Shown piece after piece: positions 6,323 through 10,948 of a stretch of 10,948 bases of DNA. The stretch covers positions 1-10,948 of the forward strand of contig JABEUP010000206.1 in the NCBI GenBank assembly GCA_013044365.1, written 5' to 3'. The position numbers and the translations under genes are program-made. This DNA is from Acidimicrobiaceae bacterium (GTDB lineage: Bacteria; Actinomycetota; Acidimicrobiia; Acidimicrobiales; Acidimicrobiaceae). Positions within the stretch are counted from its first letter, which is position 1, and each line of letters starts with the position of its first letter. The notes below the pieces were generated by a model that did not search any database, was not told the origin of the DNA, and was given only the letters and a program-made list of their open reading frames with translations.

Positions 6323-6625
6323 ATGGATGTGAAACAGTTGCTCCTCCGGGTTCCCGACGAGATTCACCGCCGCCTGGCAGTACGAGCCGCTCGTACCGGA
6401 AAGAGCGTCAATGTCTTAGCCAATGAGATCCTTTATGCAGCGATTGACGTCGATGAGGGCAACCGGCAGGCCCGATTACAAGCCCGGGCCGCAACTTTGG
6501 GAATTCTGCGGCCGACCACAGCGACTCTGGTAGATGCTTCCCAGCGGCGTCGTACTATTGAATCAACAAAGGGCACCGGTCCGGTCGTTGACCAGTTCTT
6601 GGCCGAGGACCGTGAACGGATTTGA
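6323..6625 (+). CDS. vapB: Ribbon-helix-helix antitoxin, FitA/VapB-like
   Basis: Antitoxin of 100 residues from the preferred ATG. The N-terminal strand and two helices KQLLLRVPDEIHRRLAVRAA followed by GKSVNVLANEIL (about 4-38) match the FitA-type ribbon-helix-helix DNA-binding fold, which dimerises to bind the operator. The C-terminal tail GTGPVVDQFLAEDRERI is of the kind that wraps the PIN toxin and blocks its active site. The downstream toxin start overlaps its stop by four bases (TTGA), implying translational coupling. An upstream in-frame GTG (6293) would add ten residues outside the fold, and neither start has a visible Shine-Dalgarno, so translation may be weak or leaderless. The palindrome before the ATG suggests autoregulation. 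Family assignment is firm; the exact VapB versus FitA subfamily name is not. Confidence 0.82.
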   Translation: MDVKQLLLRVPDEIHRRLAVRAARTGKSVNVLANEILYAAIDVDEGNRQARLQARAATLGILRPTTATLVDASQRRRTIESTKGTGPVVDQFLAEDRERI

Positions 6626-7062
6626 TTGTCTATCTCGACTCTTCTGTATTAGCGCGCATCTACCTCAGAGATGAACCCGGTCATGACGAAGCAGTAAAAC
6701 TCATTAATAATCCAGAGATCGGATTCATTACTGGGGGTTGGACCCGAATTGAAGTTTCAGGTGCCCTTGTTCGGGCTGCTCGAATTGGCCGGGGCAACGA
6801 GAAGGATCTTCTGACGCTTCTCGATATGGATTTGGCGGTCGATGGACTGGTCACTTTAGTCGCTGCTGACCAAGAACAGGTGGAGCGGAGCGCTTTGAAT
6901 CTCGTACGCGAGCATACCATTCGTGCGATGGACGCCTGGCATCTGGCTGTAGCGTCTCTAACCTTTCCAAGTCTCGTTGAACCCGGCGAGGAAACCGGCT
7001 TCGCCACTCGTGATGAGGCCCAATCTGAAGTTGCGAGGCTTCTCGGGATGTTGACATTTTGA
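6622..7062 (+). CDS. vapC: PIN-domain ribonuclease toxin, VapC-like
   Basis: Toxin of 146 residues, a single PIN domain of normal length. The acidic metal-binding residues are all visible: Asp6 in MIVYLDSS, Glu44 in TRIEV, Asp104 in AMDAWHLAVA and Asp131 in FATRDEAQ. Members of this family are Mg-dependent endoribonucleases that cut tRNA or rRNA and halt growth when the antitoxin is lost. The TTG start overlaps the antitoxin stop by four bases, so its translation depends on reinitiation after the antitoxin, which keeps toxin output lower. All catalytic residues intact suggests a functional toxin. The RNA target cannot be predicted from sequence. Confidence 0.88.
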   Translation: MIVYLDSSVLARIYLRDEPGHDEAVKLINNPEIGFITGGWTRIEVSGALVRAARIGRGNEKDLLTLLDMDLAVDGLVTLVAADQEQVERSALNLVREHTIRAMDAWHLAVASLTFPSLVEPGEETGFATRDEAQSEVARLLGMLTF

Positions 7063-7098
7063 GAGCCGAACTATAGACCACGCTAAACCAATTGGCTC
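7063..7098 (+). other. Alternative hairpin that competes with the terminator stem
   Basis: GAGCCGA (7063-7069), immediately after the toxin stop, pairs with TTGGCTC (7092-7098) with one G-T pair. It shares bases 7096-7098 with the left arm of the downstream terminator-like stem, so only one of the two can form fully. Confidence 0.3.
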
Positions 7099-7138
7099 GG
7101 CATTAAATTTGGAATAACCTGTGATACGGCCGAGTTTT
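7096..7138 (+). terminator. Candidate terminator of the toxin-antitoxin pair
   Basis: CTCGGC (7096-7101) and GCCGAG (7129-7134) are perfect complements across a 27-base spacer, followed at once by TTTT (7135-7138). It lies 34 bases after the toxin stop. The long loop weakens it. Confidence 0.35.
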
Positions 7139-7198
7139 ACCTTACCAACTCTCTGAACTGCGACAGCCGTGACCAATGGAGCCGATAAACTTCCCTGA

Positions 7199-7599
7199 AC
7201 TGAGTCTCTGGAATGTCTATGCAGCCCGAGACCACTTATTCTCATCCTGCAGAAAGCCTTGGAGCAACTCCAGGAGATTACCAAAGGCAGCAATGCGGCT
7301 GGGCCATAACCCGCATTATGAACTCCCAATATGCAGTTATTTTACAACTCATAAAAAAGAGACTTCCTATCAAATATTCTTCCACCACCGCTGGGAAAGT
7401 GCCACGCTGGCTCGATCGTTCAATTGGTGGGCAGAGGGCCCGATACTCGATCCCGCGCTGGTAGGCGACGCAGTAAGCAGAGCGGCTGAATATGTATCCG
7501 GCACAGGACGGCCAGCTCTGGTTGACGTTTTTTGCCAACCTAAATGATCGGGGCTGGCTGGACTTCTACCACAACTTCCGCCAGCGGAAGCGGGCGTAA
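7199..7599 (+). pseudogene. Decayed coding stretch spread over several frames
   Basis: Successive protein-like segments occur on the plus strand but in different frames: frame ending at 7309 with LILILQKALEQLQEITKGSNAAGP; frame ending at 7464 with AVILQLIKKRLPIK and GKVPRWLDRSIGG; frame ending at 7547 with WWAEGPILDPALVGDAVSRAAEYV; and a last segment ending at 7599 with DGQLWLTFFANLNDRGWL...NFRQRKRA. The last has its own ATG (7492, 35 codons). Such a patchwork is what a frameshifted, abandoned gene looks like, though chance cannot be excluded for any single piece. I do not recognise the family. It lies between the toxin-antitoxin pair and the large ATPase gene, a spot that seems to collect transferred DNA. 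Confidence 0.28.
7575..7590. repeat. Perfect 7-bp hairpin CTTCCGC-CA-GCGGAAG
   Basis: A perfect seven-base inverted repeat separated by CA, placed at the 3' end of the decayed coding stretch. It is too tight to fold fully as RNA without losing an inner pair, giving a 6-pair stem with a four-base loop. No T-run follows on the plus strand. Confidence 0.4.
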
Positions 7600-8333
7600 A
7601 ACTTGGGCGGGTTGCAAAACCTGAACCTGGATTGTCCCCCCGCTCGAACGACAGGTGGCCTCTGTTTTTGGCCGAGACCTCGGTTCCCGGTATGAAACAC
7701 CATAGGATCTGTTCCGACGAAGTTACCCTCCAAGCGGTGAGTAACACATTTGTCTCTCCTTTGCACTCTCTGGTTTCGCTGAGGTAGTTATTGACGATCT
7801 CGTCCAGCTTTGAACCTATGAAAAGATCAGACCTGCCACTTAAATATCTTTCATCGGCTTTACCAGAGCGGTAATTCTTCCATCAGTTGTTATCGGTCGA
7901 CTTGAATTTCGGTAACACTTATAAAGTGCGCCGGCAGGGACTCGAATATCCAACCCTCTGATCCGACGACAGACCGACCCGGGTAGTTACGATCTCTCAA
8001 GGTATGACAGCAGCTCACGGGCTATAGGGAAATGATACCGGTACAGTTATAAGGCAATCCCGTCAGAAAGCAGGTTGCAGCCAGATTTTTTAGAGATATT
8101 TTTCTGATGGTCCACATTTTATCGCATTAATGGGGTCAACTTAATCTCGCTGGTTACTCAACTTGGTTTCACGACCAGAGTATGTGTAAACTCATCGGCA
8201 CTCGTCTATATCCCAATATGGCGTAACCATGTCATGAGAACATTTGGTAAGCCAAAGACGGAGAAATGGCAGGTACGGATCGAAAGGGGACTGGGGATCT
8301 GGGGCTCTGAGAGTTCTGCGCCCCTTACTATCA
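7600..8333. other. Gene-poor stretch, about 730 bases, with a tRNA-end-like segment
   Basis: No convincing gene. Overlapping frames on both strands here (for example 7566-7766 minus) have no motif and no ribosome-binding site. At 7924-7951 the minus strand resembles the T-arm and acceptor end of a tRNA. The promoter of the downstream ATPase gene should be near the right end but I cannot place a clear -10/-35 pair. Confidence 0.4.
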
Positions 8334-10514
8334 ATGACTCAGGACTCCTTAGATACCGGAGGGGCAGTGTCTCCGCCTGCACTCGAAAACGTGCCGTGCC
8401 ACATCTCTGAACTACTTCAAGAACACCCCGCAGACCGACCTGCGACAATCGGTCAAGCGCTCGCCCAGCGAGACCGTCAGCTCTTCGTGGGGCGTGAAGG
8501 AGAGATAGCAGCCTTCTCATCCTGGCTGGCTGAGTCGGCGAACGGCCCGAAGATCCTTTCTGTGACCGGACCAGGTGGAGTCGGGAAGTCCACCTTGCTA
8601 CGGGCGTTTGTGCGTGAACTCGCGACATCCGGGCGGTCGTCAATGTTTGTGGATGGGCGGGTCGTCGACCCGTCGCCGGAGGGTCTGGCTGCCGCGCTCG
8701 GCGCCCGGTCGAAGGACGAGGCAACCGACATGCTTGCCGCCACACGTTCCGTACTCATACTTGACGCCTTTGAGGATCTGCGACCACTCACCCACTTCCT
8801 GCTCCAGGAGTTCTTTCCCTCCTTGGCGAGCGACGTACCCGTCGTTATCGCCAGCCGTGGCGACGTCACGGCACCGTGGAGGCCCTGGCGCGAGCTTGTG
8901 CGGGTTCTCCCTGTAGGCGGGCTGGCTATGGTGGACGCCAAAAGCCTTCTCACCCGGCGTGGGCTGAGTGAGCCCAAGGAAATCGAGCATATTGTCTCGG
9001 TGGCCAAGGGGCATCCGCTGTCCTTGTCCGTGGCCGCGGACATTGTTCTTCGGGGCGGTGTTATGCGCCTTCTCCCCAACGTTCCGGAGTGGCATATGGC
9101 GGTACGAGCTCTTGTGGAGGACCTCCTCCGCGATGTAAACGACCCCGTGCTTAGAATGCTGCTTGAAGGGGCGGCCATACTCCGCCAGTTTGACGAGTCC
9201 ACCCTGGCTTCCATATCACCCGGAAAGGACATTTCAGAGGCCTTCACCCACCTTTGCGCTCTGTCAATCGTCCGTCCCGGACCACACGGACTCATGCTGC
9301 ACGATGATGTTCGAGGAGTCATCCGCGATGACCTCAGATGGCGCAAGCCCGAGTATTTCCAAAAATTGCGCCGTCTGGCACTCGAACACTATCGACGTCT
9401 GGGTCGGGGATCGGTAAGCCGCGAGGAGGCGGCCTGGATTCTCACGGAGGCAACGTATCTCTCCGAGGACCCGCTCATTCACCTCGGCATATTCAGCGCC
9501 GACGATCCGTCGGAGCTGTGGACTGAGCCCGCAGGTCCCGCTGACCACGAACGCCTCATCGCCATTCAGGCTTCGTTCGTGAAGGAACTTCCCGAACGAA
9601 GGGAGCGTCCAACACCAGAGGAACTCGACTCCGGGCTGATGCAAAGGCTATTCAACCTGCCCGAGGCCAGGATCCAGATGGCCTGGCACCGCTCTGGTGA
9701 GGCAACTGGCTACGGACTCGCCTTGCCAATTCTGCCTGCCGTACTCGATCAGCTTCCGAACGAAGGCGCAATCGCGCGGATCGCGCGGCGGGCGCTGGAG
9801 TCAGGTTCGGCCGAAGAACTTCGCCGGGATTGCATCTCTACCGATGCCTGGTTCCTCGGCACGGTAGTGACGAAGTCGGAACTGGCGGAGGCGACCACGA
9901 GCGCACTCTCCCGGGAGATCATTCGGTTGTTCGCTGAGCCCCGGATGTTCCTCGCATGCACGGCTGACCCAGTCTATTCGTCTGTGCTTGGGGCCATCGG
10001 GTTCCAGCGGCTCGAGTTCGTCCCTCCGGCAGGCGCAATTCCCGGCCTTACCGGGTTCGTACTCGACCTCAGGCTGATCGGGGCCGAGATCTTTCTTGAG
10101 CGCCTGGCAACCGGGAGTCCGTTGCCGCGGGTGCCACCTTTGAGTACGCTCGAGACCGAGCTGGGAGCGGCACTCGACCACTGGGGTGACTCCAGATGGC
10201 TGGCAACGTCTTCCCTCTGCGAACTGGCGTGCCTACTTCTCAGGGTCCCAGACGAGAACAAGGCCGAGGCGGTCCACCGTCTTGTTGCCGAGGCACTTAG
10301 GCGCGCACGAGAAGCGGCACCAGGTGACGAACAGGTTTTTCGCGCCGTAGAATTGGGTTATTTGGAAGGTTCACCCAAACTGGAGATCGCAGCCCGGCGG
10401 ATGGCTGTCTCGCGCCCGACATTCTATCGAATGCGTAAGAAAGCCATGCGGGCCATGGTTGAGCAACTGGTCGCCTTGATCCGGGCCGGCCGGATAGGCG
10501 ACATGCCTGCTTGA
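8334..10514 (+). CDS. STAND-type ATPase with GNAT-like region and C-terminal helix-turn-helix
   Basis: Large cytoplasmic NTPase, 726 residues from ATG 8334. Motifs in order: linker ALAQRDRQLFVGREGE before the domain; Walker A GPGGVGKST (79-87); Walker B VLILDAFED (140-148); sensor-like VVIASRGD (170-177); GHPLSLS (226-232), the GxP element of STAND ATPases. A winged-helix-like region follows (HDDVRGVIRDDLRW, about 323-336), then a GNAT-like region (about 440-600, including TADPVYSSVLGAIGFQRLE), and a C-terminal helix-turn-helix (about 682-707, IAARRMAVSRPTFYRMRKKAMRAM). The layout matches an uncharacterised group of STAND proteins seen in Actinobacteria and Chloroflexi; a signal-gated DNA-binding role is inference. 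The in-frame TTG at 8244 adds 30 low-complexity Arg/Gly residues, so ATG 8334 is preferred, although neither start has a good Shine-Dalgarno. The gene is clearly GC-richer than its surroundings (about 70% in 8641-8700), suggesting transfer. It stands alone. Confidence 0.8.
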   Translation: MTQDSLDTGGAVSPPALENVPCHISELLQEHPADRPATIGQALAQRDRQLFVGREGEIAAFSSWLAESANGPKILSVTGPGGVGKSTLLRAFVRELATSGRSSMFVDGRVVDPSPEGLAAALGARSKDEATDMLAATRSVLILDAFEDLRPLTHFLLQEFFPSLASDVPVVIASRGDVTAPWRPWRELVRVLPVGGLAMVDAKSLLTRRGLSEPKEIEHIVSVAKGHPLSLSVAADIVLRGGVMRLLPNVPEWHMAVRALVEDLLRDVNDPVLRMLLEGAAILRQFDESTLASISPGKDISEAFTHLCALSIVRPGPHGLMLHDDVRGVIRDDLRWRKPEYFQKLRRLALEHYRRLGRGSVSREEAAWILTEATYLSEDPLIHLGIFSADDPSELWTEPAGPADHERLIAIQASFVKELPERRERPTPEELDSGLMQRLFNLPEARIQMAWHRSGEATGYGLALPILPAVLDQLPNEGAIARIARRALESGSAEELRRDCISTDAWFLGTVVTKSELAEATTSALSREIIRLFAEPRMFLACTADPVYSSVLGAIGFQRLEFVPPAGAIPGLTGFVLDLRLIGAEIFLERLATGSPLPRVPPLSTLETELGAALDHWGDSRWLATSSLCELACLLLRVPDENKAEAVHRLVAEALRRAREAAPGDEQVFRAVELGYLEGSPKLEIAARRMAVSRPTFYRMRKKAMRAMVEQLVALIRAGRIGDMPA

Positions 10515-10864
10515 GCGAAACAGTGTCTCCTAATCGCCGACATGGTAGACGTTGTCGTTGCTGGAACCTTCGTAAGTAGGTAGGTGCGAGCAGTCAATCA
10601 TGGTCTTTTTGAATCGCCGCCGGGAAGGATGCAAGTACTTCTAAATAAAGAGGCTACTGATTGGTTGAACCGGCCAGTCCGATATCTGGGTGCAGATGCT
10701 CGCCTCGTCAACATAGGGTTGCATCTTCTTTTCCGAACAGTTAGATCAGGCTGACTTCATGTTGCATGCACTTGTTTTGAGATGTATTTTTCTCTGCCGT
10801 TTTAACAGTTGCCGTCGCACAAGGAATCGCAAAGCGCAACGGGACAAATTGCTGCAGCGTTCGA
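10515..10864. other. Intergenic stretch between convergent genes, 350 bases
   Basis: Separates the ATPase stop from the stop of the repeat protein on the other strand. I see no gene. Small symmetric elements occur (GGTTGAACC around 10663, TGCATGCA around 10764) and a T5 run near 10786, but no hairpin followed by a T-run good enough to call a terminator. Confidence 0.4.
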
Positions 10865-10948
10865 TCAGCCTTCCGTCCCGACTATTGGCCCAGCCAGCGG
10901 CTTGCCACCCATCGAACCGTAGTAGGTCGCATCTCCGAAGGAGAAGAC
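10865..10948 (-). CDS. C-terminal end of an actinobacterial GDA-repeat surface/secreted protein (partial)
   Basis: The minus strand opens at the right edge with a frame of 27 residues and a TGA. It reads VFSFGDATYYGSMGGKPLAG then PIVGTEG. This is one unit of the repeat 'GGVFxFGDAxFYGSxGGxxLxxPIVGxA', found many times in tandem, alternating with GYWLVAxDGG, in large secreted or cell-surface proteins of Acidimicrobiia and relatives; their function is not well known. Only the last unit is visible and the rest of the gene lies beyond the window. The protein stops right after PIVG instead of continuing into a GYWLVA segment; the sequence after the stop has no such segment in any frame, so this is probably the natural end. 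Confidence 0.7.
   Translation of the reverse strand, partial: VFSFGDATYYGSMGGKPLAGPIVGTEG

Noticed and set aside
6681..7007. 108-codon minus-strand frame inside the toxin gene
   Set aside because: Antisense shadow; the PIN catalytic residues on the plus strand settle the coding strand.
7176..7547. 123-codon plus-strand frame taken as one intact gene
   Set aside because: Protein-like content switches between this frame and its neighbours along the stretch, which fits a decayed gene better than a single intact one.
8244..8333. TTG start adding 30 residues to the ATPase
   Set aside because: The extra residues are Arg/Gly-rich and unlike a domain, and no ribosome-binding site is visible; ATG 8334 is the simpler choice, though it too lacks a good site.
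8206..8745. 179-codon minus-strand frame over the start of the ATPase gene
   Set aside because: Arg/Pro-rich translation without a recognised motif or ribosome-binding site; overlaps the Walker A region of the real gene.
8477..9346. 289-codon minus-strand frame opposite the ATPase gene
   Set aside because: Shadow frame of a GC-rich gene: Ser/Arg/Thr-rich low-complexity translation with no domain, while the plus strand has Walker motifs.
1..10948. CRISPR array, intact insertion sequence or rRNA
   Set aside because: No regularly spaced direct repeats, no transposase motif with terminal inverted repeats and no rRNA-like sequence were seen on reading both strands.

Overview
The window looks like a chromosomal accessory region of an actinobacterium, most likely a moderate-GC acidophilic Acidimicrobiia-type organism (Acidithrix, Ferrithrix or Ferrimicrobium style). 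The best evidence is at the right edge, where the minus strand ends a protein with the repeat unit FSFGDATYYGSMGGKP...PIVG, very common in surface or secreted proteins of that class. The VapBC-like pair, a lipoprotein with a twin-arginine-like signal, several GTG/TTG starts and some genes without a visible Shine-Dalgarno agree with this. The taxonomic call is inference from family knowledge, not a database match.

Left part (1-2950): a possible 3' end of a gene at the left edge, then about 550 bases without a convincing gene. Two minus-strand genes follow: an AMDase/maleate-isomerase-family protein that has lost both catalytic cysteines, and, upstream of it, an NMT1-type ABC substrate-binding lipoprotein. 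The lipoprotein gene has a promoter whose TTGACA box lies inside an 18-bp near-perfect palindrome. No permease or ATPase gene accompanies it. A 290-bp spacer between the two genes holds a strong hairpin and a tandem octamer.

Middle (2950-5640): a DHA2-type 14-helix drug exporter on the plus strand, preceded by a short ORF with a strong ribosome-binding site and by a small hairpin that pairs the exporter's own ribosome-binding site. A convergent hotdog-fold thioesterase lies on the minus strand.

Right part (5640-10948): a spacer with an intact-looking but startless reading frame; a four-base-overlapping ribbon-helix-helix antitoxin/PIN toxin pair with a candidate operator and terminator; a decayed coding stretch (7199-7599) spread over several frames; then a large, isolated, visibly GC-rich gene for a STAND-type ATPase with a winged-helix-like region, a GNAT-like region and a C-terminal helix-turn-helix. 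It is the least understood protein here and probably arrived separately. The window closes with the convergent 3' end of the repeat protein.

Apart from the toxin-antitoxin pair and possibly the lipoprotein/AMDase-like pair, the genes look like independent units. I see no CRISPR array, no intact insertion sequence, no rRNA and no complete tRNA.
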